From NCBI GenBank assembly GCA_037178675.1, contig JAYMGJ010000337.1, forward strand, positions 1 through 64,000: a DNA stretch of 64,000 nt. The letters run 5' to 3'. Of this stretch, positions 11,901 to 24,600 are shown piece after piece. This DNA is from Scleroderma bovista. Lineage: Eukaryota; Basidiomycota; Agaricomycetes; Boletales; Sclerodermataceae. Position numbers and translations under genes: made by a program. A model generated the notes under the pieces. The model was not told the DNA's origin, searched no databases, and worked only from the letters and a program-made list of their open reading frames with translations. Position 1 is the stretch's first letter. Each line of letters starts with the position of its first letter.

Positions 11901-12266
11901 GGGGACCTCCTCGCGAATCCCAAACTGTCTTTCCTATTTCACTTGACAATGCTGGCCACCTGGATATCCCGCGCAATCGGCAGGTTATTTCTGGAAACGG
12001 GTTTGAGATCCTGGATGGAATTGACCCTAATCCAAGTAATATCGTTGGAGCTGCAGTTCTCCATACATCATTGGATGGTAAAGTTGGTTGTTTGCTTCGC
12101 TTGGAACCAAACCGTGAAGCCAAGGTTCGTTGGTCTCACTCTTTTTTCTGTCTGCTTTTTTATATATTATCACCAGCTCTGTCGGCTTACCATTCGGAGT
12201 ACCTCTGAAGACGTAGCTGCTGTAGTGCAGAAATTGGTGGAAACTGCACTCAGAACTCAGTCATGA
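8966..12266 (+). CDS. APL3: AP-2 adaptor complex subunit alpha (alpha-adaptin)
   Basis: Large subunit of the clathrin adaptor AP-2, which binds PI(4,5)P2 and endocytic cargo at the plasma membrane. The start MATNMRGLTQ lies on a 30 bp first exon, spliced at 8996-9040 to FIADIRGARVRELEEKRINKEMANIRKKF, the hallmark N-terminus of alpha-adaptin. Further exons give GYQKKKYVAKIIFTYILGY, HLEAVNLISSSKYSEKQIGYL and the HEAT-like trunk (LGLDTMAHLA, LRDKDISVRRRALDLLY). A variable hinge (about 11200-11450) leads into the C-terminal ear, with FFERWKLIGGPPRESQ and a final exon LCRLTIRSTSEDVAAVVQKLVETAL. The intron ending at 9420 was placed by phase and by continuity of KQIGYL. Introns are short and number about nine. 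No frameshift was noticed. It converges on the RasGAP gene, with about 160 bp between stop codons. Confidence 0.95.
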
Positions 12267-12428
12267 TCTAGTCTACTGAATATATCCGGATATCATGTCT
12301 TGCTAGATAAATTACGTTTCGTCACATGTAGTACACTTAATTACATCGCATGATCTCTCACTCTACTTATCGTCGGGGATACATGCCAGTTACTAGGACA
12401 TTCTACCTTTTCTTATGGATGTAGATGG

Positions 12429-15400
12429 CTACTTCGGTTGAGGTCCAAGCGGGGGTGAGGATGAACGAGTGGGAGGGTGACTATCTCGTGAACGTGGAAG
12501 GAAAGTGGTAATGGAATCAGTCGAAGCTGGGCTACGGCGGAGAAACCGCGAGAAACTACTTGGTGATAGCTCCGTAAACAGTCTTTTGTAGCGATAAAGA
12601 TTTGGCAATGATCCTCTACGAAGTGACGAGGGTGGTGGAAGAGAATTTGGTGGAGAACTGTTCTGGAAGGTGCGACTACGTGTAAAAGTAACAGAATCAG
12701 GCAGTGAATGAGTCGTGGACGGTCGAATCGCCTCTTGCTTGCGATTCCCCCGAGGAGAGATAGGGTAGAGTGGAGACTGCGGTTCCTCAGAAGGGCGTTC
12801 TGAGTTACAACCCAAAACTTGTGACCGCCGGCCAGCTGACTGGCTTGCCCTCTGCAGACCCACCTCTTCAACATCAACACACCTGGAAAAAAGATCGTGT
12901 AGCTGGTCTGCTTCGTCGGTCGAAGTCGCTTGCTGATCAGCTGTCCTTGCACTACGGACAACGGCAGAGCTAATACAAGCCAAACGTCTAGGCCTGATGT
13001 CCAGTCTACGAGGAAGGAAAGGGAAAGGGATGGCTTCCCGATTTAGCGTCGACATGCCAGCACCTCTCTGTCTCAGGGAATTTAATCAACCATTGCTTGA
13101 AGGTTCTCATGGAGAAAATCTTTGACACCACGCATGAATTCTTCCTTCTGCACAGTCTGCGCGGATGTTAGTGACAGCATCCACGTGCAAAGAATTCATA
13201 CCGAGTTGAGGTTAGCTAGGCTCTGTAAGACCTTCGCAATCAATGTTAAACTGCGTTGGACAGCGGGATCAGGGTGGCCTAAAAACTCGTGAGATGAGAC
13301 GAGGAGATTTCGCTCGATCTATGTACACACTTGGATAGAGACCGTACCGATACGGATGGAGGATAGCAGGAACAATAAAACGCGGGAAGAAAAAGGCAGA
13401 CACACTCTGCCAAGGGAGCTCACTGCTCTGTCTTCCTTGCCCAGCGCTCTTGTATCGGTTCTCGACAAGTTTGCGGACATGTTCCAATAGTCTCCGAATT
13501 TCGCTGGGGTTAAAGATCAGAAAAAAGGTGGTGTTATAGATGCGTGAGCTAACTGGGGACAGCTGTTCCTGTTAGCATAGATCAAATCCCACATCGCCTG
13601 ACACCATTTGACTAGCTCCTCCACACATCTCTCGACATTTTTCTGACCCTTCCCGATGCGAACAGGGTCAACTTCTATGGCTATTTTGTCTGAACAGAGT
13701 TTGCGAACTATCTTCCCGATGCTAGCTCCCAGGAATGCTCGCCCATAAAATTCCATAGCTAGTTCCATGGTCTTCGTGAAAGTGGTGTTTCCTCGAGATA
13801 ATGTGTTGTGAGCTAGGTTAAACATGTAAGTGAAGGGAGCAGGAACAGCAGTTTTTCTTACAACCCGGCGTGCCATCTACCTCTCGATTTGAATATTCCA
13901 TGATATGCTCGACGAGCTCGTCTTTCGCAATTGCGATTTCCATTGGATGCTCTGACATATTGCGCAACCGTAGCTTTCGCTCAAAATGTTCCATCCATTC
14001 CAAAATATTGCGAGACTGCAGGACCTATACAAGCACCTAAATGAGCTCTCGCATGGTGAAGAGAAGGCGCGAATGGACCTCAAGCATGTCGGTGTAGCTG
14101 GAATGAGGAAGGATGATCTCCCTGAGGAATTTTTAGCATCGCGCAATGGATGATCAAGATATTTTACTCACTCATCGACTCGAAGTTTTATTCTAACCTC
14201 TCCTACCAGGACGCTACGCGGAGGGCCGTGTGGCTGGGCCACGGGAAACCATCCCTCGACTTCTTCGCTTCGCGGAAAATTGTTAAGGGCAATACGGATG
14301 GTGCCCAGAAGTGTTGGTTTGGTGAGATGTTTTTCCTTGAACAAAGAAACTTCCAGCGACGCGAATGGTGGCAGTTCCGTAAAGAGAAAGGATTCATGCC
14401 ATTCCGGTGAACCTATTCCCTTCTGTACCGTTGTCCGTCCACAAAGCCTATCATTAATGTGGATTTCACAGAATACATCCAAGTCGACTGGGTCCGCTTC
14501 TGTCTTACATTCAATACCTGAAGCCAAATGGACAGGGGTATCCACAAAGGACATCGCATTTCCAAGGTAGCGACCTTGCATAATGACAAGGTCGACCTGT
14601 CTCCACATGCGGTACAGCCCGCCATCATAAGGAACGAGGGGCAATCCATATATTTCTGGCTTGGCATAAGATTTGAGAAGGACTAGCCACGTGTTGCAGG
14701 TGTCTGTGTCATTGAAATGCAGATAGATGGGCTCTGAGCTAGCAGCGGCACCTCGCTGTAATCCACTTCGACAGTGTCAAGTAAAGCAATGACAGCACCC
14801 GTAAAACGCACCCAATCGAAGAGATCTCGATACAATTTTTGCGGAGAAACATTGATGAATCAGTAAGATGTATATCGGTACCGTTGAGCTTCTTTATGGT
14901 GACAGTCTGGTATAATATCGCATTCTATTACCTTTGTCAGAGGATCTGTCGTTGAGCATGAATAGAACAAGGGCGCACGTCAATAAAGATATACAATATG
15001 CAATTATTATCCTCGTCAAGTACTTTGCAGGTTGCAGGACGCCACTGACCCGTTTCCGAGGCTGATCGGGAAAATAACATCCAGTTTGACTTCTCTGGGC
15101 TCATAACATAGCCGTGATGATTTCTGAGTACAATATTCAAAAGCCTTACCCTTAACTTTCTTGGTGGCATTATCAGAAAGTTTTCCAGACTCCCTTCGCT
15201 CGATTTTATGGCGAGAGATAGTATACTAACGGAACGAGATGAATTTAAGGTGTACGGTTCACAATCAACCAAAGACGCACCTTTCTCAGCCCGGAGACAA
15301 CTGTTGTATGTATGTATACCTCCGCAGAGACCGTGAGCTCGAATCGGTGACCCTCAGATGAGCCACCAGAATTTCCGACTTGACATCAGGAAGAGTGTGC
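12429..15400 (-). CDS. Ras GTPase-activating protein with PH, C2 and RasGAP domains
   Basis: Stimulates GTP hydrolysis by Ras. Reading on the minus strand, a PH-like region comes first: SNWMLFSRSASETGQWRPA, then VTIKKLNGTDIHLTDSSMF, then IYLHFNDTDTCNTWLVLL. A C2 domain follows (DLDVFCEIHINDRLCGRT..SPEWHESFLF). The RasGAP domain has SRGNTTFTKTMELAM with the arginine-finger position, EVDPVRIGKGQKNVERC, IYANRNSCP and SVSAFFFPRFIVPAILHP. The last ~140 residues are Ser/Arg/Pro-rich and probably disordered. Several short introns interrupt the gene, and the stop is at 12429. The 5' end is uncertain: an exon near 15270-15375 encoding FELTVSAEVYIHTTVVSGL probably belongs to it, but the first ATG was not fixed. 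The domain order is like animal RASA-type and basidiomycete Gap1-type proteins. Confidence 0.85.
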
Positions 15401-16023
15401 TATGTTCGTAAAAGTTCTTTCCAGTTCAATGAATCAATATGTTTAAAAGGTCACTTGACATCCTCTAGAAGACCAGTCTCCCAAAGCCAGACTCTAACTC
15501 AGAGGAAGATAGTTGTTCCAACTAACTAGAAGATGCTGGGCAGAGCCAAACAGTTGAAAGCACTGAGATCTGAGACCCAGCCTGTGTACAGCACGTGCAC
15601 ACCGAAACGAACCGAGCAATCAATAAATCCAGGTGGTCGAGAAGAGCGAATAAACGTGGAACTGTTTTTGTCTGCGCCTTATAAAGTGGGACTGAGACAC
15701 ATGATCATGCCCAATGATATAACCCACCATCACTAAGTTTCAAAAACATTTGTACAGAGAAAGTCAGATCTATGTGCTGAGAGAAATAAGCAATGCAATA
15801 AATCTTCGCCAACTGAAGTGTAAAGTGATGACGAAAGTGACAATGTTGTGACAACGGGCAGGAAATGATAAGTGAAAAGCGGCAGTTTCATCCCACGAAG
15901 TCTAGGTATTAGGGTAACTCGAAGCACTAGATAATTCGCCTTGCAGACCTAAGATAGAGGCTCAATCAATCAAGTTTCGCCCTAATAATCATTGAGCATC
16001 GAGAAAAACGAAGAGATTTGGGC
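15401..16023. other. Intergenic region upstream of RasGAP gene
   Basis: About 620 bp between the approximate RasGAP 5' end and the elongase stop codon, both on the minus strand. It presumably holds the RasGAP promoter and leader and the elongase 3' end. Small open frames such as 15533-15736 (+) lack recognisable domains or support. Confidence 0.45.
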
Positions 16024-17204
16024 CTAACCATTAGCGACGCCATTCGTTGTTCCATGCCCATTTGCAGCAGCTTTCTTTGCTTTTACGGGTTTCCTGTATG
16101 TTTGGATATAGAAGTTGATAAACAAGACAAGATAGCTAGAGAGTAAGCCGCATCCCAATAGTGCAGCTGATTCCGTCCCTGCGCAATTGTCGATATGAGG
16201 AATCCAAGGCCAGTAGGTATAGATAAAGTGCTGATAGGCTACCCGAGCTAAGTATCTCTATACAGGGGAGTAAGAGCAATGACTTACTGCCAAAGTAGAC
16301 GACAAAGAGATCGATGATGAATTGGCCAATTTGCAAAGTCGTCAAGTATTTTTTCCACTGACGTGTAACGCCATCAGGAAACCTGTATGACACAAAAAGG
16401 AATACGCACCCAAATCTTAGCACCACCGGCAGTTGCATAGTAATAGTAATCTGCTCGCATGAACAACGTGACGAAGACCAAAAACTCTCAGACTTACACA
16501 TCACGACATGAACAAACAGGTTGAGAGAGATCACAACCCATGACTACATGGAACTTGAGTTGGGGGCACGGTGAGTTAAAGAGAGGACTGACGATACTCG
16601 TTTTACCATTCAATTGCGCAAAGCATAATAAAGCTGTTGCAGAGTGATGAAAGACGTGAAGGAAAGCTAGGTGGTAAAACATGAATGGCAACAGTTGACG
16701 CGTGATAGAAGGAAAGAACGCGTACCAAGAGGCTTTTTCTTCAAAGCCAAGAATACCGTATCCAGGAGTTCGATGTATTTGAAGTAATAGTTGATCATGT
16801 AGTAAAACTCAAGTTTCTGTGATAATACGGTGAGCTTCTCAGAAATAACATGACACGAATTCTAAAAAACGCACAGGGGTCCACGATTGCGCTGCGCAAA
16901 CAACGCTGAAAACGTCCGAGGAGAACCATATTGATGCAACTTCCTCTATCATGAGAGCAAGAAGTATCAAACTCCCGACGCTCAAAAATGCATTGTGAAT
17001 ACGGAAGAGAGTATTCAACTGTTGTGGGGGACGATCCCTCATGAGTTCCTGAATGCCGAATATGATTGCAAGGTACGATGCGAGAGCTGTGGTCACAACA
17101 GGCCACGTTGAAAGGGGAGTCTCCCCAACTATCCAACGCTCGAGGTACCGAGGGAGGACGTCGGTAGGAAGAACAGAAAGGAGAGCATCCGCGAGAAGTG
17201 TCAT
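16024..17204 (-). CDS. Very-long-chain fatty acid elongase (ELO family)
   Basis: ER membrane 3-ketoacyl-CoA synthase (condensing enzyme) of fatty-acid elongation. The chosen start is the ATG at 17204 (MTLLADALLSVLP); the open frame runs a little further upstream without an ATG. Ordered segments are ERWIVGETPLSTWPVV, a first hydrophobic helix, LNTLFRIHNAFLSVGSLILL, EFYYMINYYFKYIELLDTVF, LALKKKPL, and the catalytic histidine box in LAFLHVFHHSATALLCF (HxxHH). These are followed by QLNGKTS and WWKKYLTTLQIGQFIIDL-like residues. The C-terminus reads LVLFINFYIQTYRKPVKAKK then a Gly/Asn-rich tail, with the stop at 16024. The basic KAKKAAANGHG region fits a lysine-type ER-retention tail, though that is inference. 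About six short introns are present. It resembles the ELO2/ELO3 (sphingolipid C24-C26) branch, but substrate chain length cannot be read from sequence. Confidence 0.9.
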
Positions 17205-17627
17205 GAGGAAACTAGGAAGAGCAACAAGGTAAAATTTCCAGCAGTTATGGGACAACCCAGCAACGACAGGCGTGACACGTTTGTCACAAACGCGTCCGGT
17301 CGTCCACGTCTTAAAATGACCATAATCACGTGAAAAAGTTCATTTATCCCCTTTGCATTATTGTGCTACAATTTATACAGCCCATATTTGTCAGGGAAGA
17401 TTATGATGCAATATATTGCGATAGTATAAAGGAGTTGTGAAAGTTATTAATTCTGCGAGCACGCAGATATCAATTTCCACGCCCAATATTGTACGGGTAT
17501 GTGTATGGCAGCAAAAGTAAATCTCAAGAAATAATGAGTGCGGGTCCATGTTCTAGGTCCGCCAATAAAACCTTTTGCCTATTTGAAAGGGTATTGTGAT
17601 GTGACCATAAAGTAAGTAGAGGGTTAG
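17205..17627. other. Intergenic region, elongase promoter side
   Basis: About 420 bp between the elongase start and the stop codon of the next minus-strand gene. It is A/T-rich in places (17340-17460). The palindromic hexamer CACGTG occurs near 17328. No coding potential recognised. Confidence 0.45.
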
Positions 17628-18259
17628 TCACCTTGCATTAATCTTGGCCTTTTGCAATATCTCGACCGTGGCTGATCTAAGCGTCGGAACGCTCAGTTCT
17701 GTCGGAAACGCACATATGAAGCACAGGGGCGAGTTAGATGGCGCAAGCCGGTATGATGCAGAAATCTGCAGGTAAGACGAATAAACTCCCTTCCCACACG
17801 CAGAAAGTGATGAACCAACCCCATTTGAGTGTAATGACTCCAGGAGGTTGTGGATGAAGTGTAGTGACTGTGACCGTAAATCATTGAGTTCATGGAGATC
17901 GTGGCCTAAGAAAAGGGTGACGATGAACTGTCTATTGAATGCATGTATATGTGGACTGACAAGTATCGGAGAAAGGTGACCACATTGGGACAGAGCAGTG
18001 CAGGCGTACGGAACAGCCGGATCTACTGGCAAGCCTGAAAGGAGAAATAGGTGTTGCGTCGATGTCCGTAGGATTGGGCACCTTACCTTGCAAAGAGTTC
18101 TACGGCGTCCGTCATGGTATTAAACTATCGAGGACGAGCAGTGAGACAATCGCCCGACACCAGGATCGCACCCGGATCATGATGACACACCTCGCTTAGC
18201 TCCAGCTGTTGCTTTGCAAGAGATTGGATGGTGATGGACTGGGAGATGAGGGTCATCAT
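17628..18259 (-). CDS. Small protein of unknown function
   Basis: Not recognised. A three-exon model (18259-18161, 18099-18087, 18034-17628) is fully in phase and gives 172 residues starting MMTLISQSITIQSLAKQQLELSEV. The long last exon encodes LPVDPAVPYACTALSQCGHLSPILVSPHIHAFNRQFIVTLFLGHDLHELNDLRSQ and ends LRSATVEILQKAKINAR. The middle exon is only 13 nt, which makes the 5' half uncertain. An ATG at about 18114 (MTDAVELFA) would be a natural start but does not join the last exon in frame. The protein has no obvious signal peptide or membrane helix and looks like a helical, globular protein. It is divergent from VPS13. Confidence 0.5.
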
Positions 18260-18698
18260 TTTCCTCTGGCAGTTCGACGATGTTAGTATGTATGTAGAAA
18301 AAGAAACGACTCACACGACCCGTTCGCGCGGTCCAGGTGTATCAGGGTCACGCGGATAGAGCCGGATGGGATGGCACGGGACCTACGCCATTACGCCATC
18401 GCTGTCCGCGTACTTTCTCGCTGCATGAGATGGAGGCAGAGAGTACTCTTCTGGATTTCAGAGGTTTCCAGTGATAAAAACCCAACGCTGGAGCTGCGGG
18501 TGACTTTCCTTCTTTAGGTAGACAGAAGCCGATCACCCCGGCCGGGATTCATCACGTGATATGACGCCCTTCATGCCCATGACCGCAGCGTACCTTTGAG
18601 CGAACTCCGCACTTGGCTCCGTCGTATCCTTACATCGAGTCCAACCCTTGCCGCATATTCTGTGACCTGATCGTCGACTGTACACCACTGTACCCACA
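18260..18698. promoter_or_regulatory. Divergent intergenic region upstream of VPS13
   Basis: About 440 bp between the start of the unknown minus-strand gene and VPS13. It should hold both promoters. Open frames here (for example 18348-18536 on the minus strand) show no domain features. CACGTG occurs near 18553. No TATA box was confidently recognised. Confidence 0.4.
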
Positions 18699-21600
18699 AT
18701 GTGGTGGCTAGACCCGGGGAAAGACATCCTCAATGTGGTGCGTCATCTGGCGGCTCCCTACTACTTTCTGGGCATTTAACTCCATGATCCTCAGGTCTTT
18801 AATAGAATTCTTGCACCATACATCGAGAACCTCGACATGAATCAAGTTAACTACGGAATAGCTCAAGGTAGATCTAAGTCAGCCATTTTGCTGTGGGGAA
18901 TTCAGTATATTTCCAGGTCAACTGACACTGCGCAATTTGCGGCTCAAGAAAGGGGCGCTTGACAAGTTCAGACTTCCGGTAGATGTTCTCGAAGGTTTGC
19001 ATACGCAGCTCGTCTCTCGTTTTATGTATCTTATGTACGTCAGGCTATTTGGGAACGTTTACTTTGTCACTCCGCTGGATGAACCTTGGTAACAAGCCGG
19101 TGGAAATATTGATAGAAGACGTTTACCTCCTTGTCGTACCCTCTCCACAGAGTAATGTCGATCCAGAGGAAGAGGAGGAACGTGCCCAAGCCGCCAAACA
19201 AGAACGTCTAGAGAATGCCGAATTTTTACACCTACGCGATCAAAATGTCACCTCAGGTTTGTTCAAATATCAATTATTTTTCGCCTATGCTACCCTAAAC
19301 ATTGTCGACCAAATAGACGAGGCGCCACAGGGATTTTGGTCCTCTCTCACAGCAAAAATAGTCAATAATATCCAAATAACGGTCAGGAACATCCATATCC
19401 GGTACGAAGACAAGATGAGCGTACCTGGCGTAAGTAGCTTATCGGTGGTGCAAGTCTCTCAAACACTCAAATACACGACACTAGCATCCGTTTGCTGTGG
19501 GCGTCACTTTAGCTAGCTTCAATGCTAGTTCTGTCAACGAAAATTGGGAACCCGCATTCATTGAAAGTACTGCAGGCGCGATTCACAAAGTATGTGGCCT
19601 TTCCACCCTTGGAAGGTTATACTGAGTACAATTTAGTTTGCAAACCTTGTATCACTCGCTGTGTATTTTGACACTGATTCCCAAAGTATGGCCGGCCTCC
19701 CAATAGGAGCTGCCAAGGAAAAATTTTCGGCCATGGTAAGAGGGAGTCTACCTTTATACCTATTGCACTGATTGGGAACAAGATTTCGCTCAGTGACAGG
19801 AGCTCTTCACACCAATTCATACTGAGCCCGGTCTCAGGGCAAGGGAGAGTAAGTACAGCTATTCGACTCGGCTCCATTAAATCTCATGCCTGTAACAGAT
19901 CGTACTAAACCACAAAATGGATGACCAGATGCCACACTATGATATCCACCTGTTCTTTGACGAAATCGGAGTTTCTTTGGACGATGATCAATACCGTGAT
20001 GCTATTTCATTGGTCGATATGTACCATGTTTACCTCAGGCAGCATCAAGTAAGTGAGTGGGGCTTACCTTTGCGATGTCGCTTAGCCATTTCCTGCAGTA
20101 CCGTAAGCACCGTCCGAGCGACGAGGAGTTTGCAAGGAACCGTGGGAGAGCCTACTTCGCATTTGCTATCCAAGCTATCCTAAGTGGAGTTCGTGAACGG
20201 CGACGAAAATGGACCTGGGCTTACTTCGCTGAGCGTCGAGACGACCGGAATGAGTATGTTGAGCTCTTCAAGAGGAAGATAATGGATGCTTTACAGGAAA
20301 CTGTACGTTTTCTCTCTCAATCAACACCAACTTTTCTGAACTTTTGGCTTTAGGAAGCCCTTGCGTTACAAGCGTTGGAGAGGAAGCTCTCGTATGAGGA
20401 CATCCGCTTTTACAGATCAATAGCACGGTCCCAGCTGAAAAAGGATGCAGCACAAATGAAACAACTGGTGGAGGAGCATGCTCGTCGGCAGCAGCAGTCA
20501 CGGAGCTGGTCGTCGTGGCTTTGGGGTACTTCACCCCAGGAGGCTCCTAGCGAAGAGCCTATTTTCCAAAGGCAGATGACAGACGCAGAGCGCAAGCAGT
20601 TGTATGAAGTTCTGGACTACGATGAGAGGTCAGCAATCGCAGAGGCCTTCGAAAGCCGGGATGCCCTTATGTTACGGGTTGTGGCCGAACTAAAGAGGGG
20701 ATCCTTTACTCTCAAAGCAGATCCTAGAGGGGCTGTTAAGACCATCATTTCTACAATCTTTGATTCCTTCCGTGCCGATTTCACGCAACGACAGGACAAC
20801 TTCGAAACATCGATCTCATTGGGAGGGTTCAGCGTTTACGATGGAACAACAGCCAATACTCTTCATCCGCAGATCATTCAAGTCAAGAATCCAAGTTCAA
20901 AGGAAGTCAGGCCTCGAGCGCACGGGGAATCCGTGGACCCCTTCTTTTTCCTCAAGTTTGAAAGTAATCCCCTTGATCAGAGAGCGGATACAGCACTGAC
21001 TGCCCGCATGCGTCATATGGAGATCATTTACCACAAAGGATACATAGAGGCAATCAGCAGATTTTTCAGGCCCCCCAAGAGCCAACTTGAGTCGGTAGAG
21101 GCTCTGTTGGTGAGTATGCCAATCGCCTGCATTTTTAAGACCCTCATCCGTGTTAGAACGTGGCCAGCGAGACATTGGAAGGTTTGCGGAAGGACACTCG
21201 CGCCGGTCTAGAATACGCCCTTCAAACCCATAAGACTATTGATCTACAGGTTGATATAAATGCTCCTGTCATCATCATCCCCGAGGAGTACGATTATTTG
21301 AATGAACAACTACTATTGTCTGACAATGGGATTTAGTGTTACGTCCGTTCATACTGGACATCTCATTCTGGACGCGGGACACATATCCATCGAAAGCGAC
21401 CTTGCAGACAAAAACATCCTTCGGGAGATACAAGCAAAGAGGAACCAGCAATACAATGAAGAAGACTACAGGCGCCTGGAGTCAATGATGTATGATAAGG
21501 TGCTTTTACGCCTGGAGGCTGCACAGGTAAATTTGATCTTTTGTAGAGGGGAAGAACCTTTTTTAACCCCGTTACGTCCTAACCAGTTCGTCGTCGGGAA

Positions 21601-24600
21601 TGATTTGCAGTCTTGCCGTGACGCTCTCATTTCCGAAAATGGGGATTTTCTTCACTTGTTGGAGCGCACCAACATCGAACTAAATGTTCAAAGTTCCATT
21701 GTGCCGAGTGCGGTCAATCTTACTCGCTTTAAGGTGTCTGGGAAACTTCCCAGTCTTCATGTTAACATTTCTGACGCGAAGTATAAAACCCTTATGCGAC
21801 TTATTGACGTCACAATACCCGATGTCAATGATTCAGATGGAAATCAACTAAATGATCAAGTATCTATGGGCGTTCCTCTCTCTACGCGCCTTTTCAGGTC
21901 AACCGGACCCGAGTACAATATTGAGGACCCTCACTCCGAGTCGGAGGACGGATCAAGCAATTTCGGTGACATATTCTTTGAAGCAAGAGACAGAAGATCA
22001 CAAGTACGCGTTCACTACTCCATCGATTATTTCCCTTACTTAATGGGACATTACTAGGATCAAGAGCTACAGCAACAAATGTTCCACATGGACTTCGCTG
22101 TTGATGGATTATGTGCAACCATTTCGAGATCTTCTGTCAATGGGTACGAGCGCCCTTTGGGTAATTGCTCCCTCCACGATTTCCGTCTGGGACTTTCCGT
22201 CCTCAATGAAAAGATCGTTGTGAATGTCAATTTAAAGTGAGCTCTTGCATCAATTCACTGCCAAAGGTGTTGAAGCAGGCGTAGGAAAATGGGTATGAGC
22301 GTTATACAAACAAAGGGGGAACCTCTGGAACTTATGTCATCCGAGCGTCCTGATACTAGTGAAGAAGAAAAGTTGCTCTCAGTGTCCTATACACGCCTTT
22401 TGAAGGCGTCATCAACTTTATCCAAGGCCTACAATGACGTCGAGCAAAATGTGGATATTGTCCTGTCCACTTTCATTTTCAAGGCTGTTCCTGAGCCTGT
22501 CGTCTCGCTGTACGATTTCATCATGAACACTTTCCTTCCGCAGGAAACCAGTACGTCAATACCACAAGAAAATCCTCAGCCAAGAGAGAATACTGCCATG
22601 GCCAGTTCGAATACAAATGGCGCCATCCGTGTCACAGTCAAACTGGACAGTATACGAGGTGTGTGATGCTGTACAAATTTATTGAAACGGATTAACCACT
22701 GTCACGTTCAGTTATGTTGATCGACGAAGTCACCGTCTTGGCAACCCTCAGCCTGTCGACGGCTTATGTTTCTATCGTCATGAAGTCAGGCACAATGTTC
22801 ATCACTGGCAGGCTGGGAAGTTTAGCACTAAGTGATGACCGTCCGATTGATGTTAGTCGACCCGAGTTCAAGCAAATCTTGTCCATCGAAGGTCGCAACT
22901 TGGCCGAGTTCCGATATCGAACCTATGATCCCGCTGACGAAGACTTTTCTGGCATCAATTCATCCATTCATCTCACCACTGGTTCCCTCAAAATTCATTT
23001 TCTCGAAGAACCACTCCGTGACATCTATCTGTTTGTTACAAAGCTTGCGCAACTCAAAGTCCTCTATGATGCTGCGCGTGATGCAGCTGTTCAGAGAGCA
23101 TCAGAAATTGAACGTATGCAATTTGAGGTGTCTGTAAAGACGCCGATTATCATCTTTCCATGCGACTCTACACGCGACCCCGATGTCTTGACGATGCGGC
23201 TTGGTGAAATTCTTGCACGTAACTCTTATGACGGAAATTCGAGCAACATCACGGCAAGCCTCAGGGGCATCCAGTTAAATTCAGAGTTTTACTGTGATGG
23301 AAACCCGTTGAAGCTAAAGATTGTCGACGACATCAACATTGTTGCGGATGCACTTCAGACTACGGGAATCGATCGCTCACGGGAAGCTGACCTCCCGGAT
23401 ATACAAGTGAGCGACATTTACTCGTTTCCAGGAGGAAATTTCAATAACAATCATTGAAGGTTGCTGTCAAAATATCTGATGTCAAGCTACACTTGACACA
23501 GATTCAGTACCAGAATCTGATCAGCCTTTTCCAGTCGGTATCTAGGGTATTTTCCTCCAACAACCCCTCCCATGTAGGCCCTATCGCCTCACCCAGTCCT
23601 TGCCTCAGTGACAATTCTGTCGAGGCTGTGGAACGACGCAATACAGTAAATTTGGAGCCTGAGGTCCGGAGCACGCCTGCCGGCGATGGGATGCGACCGT
23701 GGACAACCGTCGACGTTGTGGCATCGGTCATGGCGGTCAAGCTTCACCTATATGACGCCGGGGCCAACACCGAATCGAAACTCCAGGACCATGGAATAGT
23801 GCAGGTTTCATTGAATAGTACTACCCTTCGCTACAGGTCCCTCTCTGATGGTGCTTCGGAGGCTCAGCTCGTGTTGGAATCGTTTACTATGAGCAACACG
23901 AGACCCGGAGGATCTAGATTTAGGGAAATCATCCCTGCTGCTGACCATGGTCGCAACCAGTTCATGGTTCTGTATACATCTTCTGGAACTTCGTCACTTG
24001 CGATAGTGACAGTTGATGCTCCACATATTATCTTTGCGATTGAGCCATTGATCGCACTTATTTCCTTCTTCGCCAGCGTACCGGGGATTGCGACTGATAC
24101 TGGTCAGAGGGAAGACGTAGTAAATGATATGTCTCAACAGACTGTCTCCCGTTCTGGCACCGACATTCGTGTCGAACTGCACGACGTCTCTATTAGTGTC
24201 CTTGAGGACGATTCGAATGCACAATCACAAGCCATTCGATTGTACATTGACCAAATCATATTGTCTCAACAGGTAAGGACTACGATGGGCTTGAAGGTAT
24301 TGGTACTGACAGCTCCAGGTTATTGTGGCCTTGACCATGAATAAACTTGGGATGTCTTTAATTCGCATGGGAACTGACTCCGATACCGTCCGTTTCTTAG
24401 ACGAGGTCGATCTCACCTTGTCGGTTGACAGCCAGTCTTCGACTCGAGAACAACTTTTGAACGTCGAAATCTCGTCCAAACCAATCGTCTTTCGCGTGTC
24501 TTACCGCGATATCATGCTCATTACTGCCATCACGACCAAGGCGGCGCAACTGTATGGGAAGTCTCACGGATCCATTTCAGATGACGAAACTCGGTCTTCG

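Noticed and set aside
12413..12961. 182-codon minus-strand frame overlapping the RasGAP 3' exon
   Set aside because: The alternative frame (12429-13055) continues the RasGAP C-terminal pattern and is preferred.
15533..15736. 67-codon plus-strand frame between RasGAP and elongase genes
   Set aside because: No domain, no splice context; probably promoter sequence.
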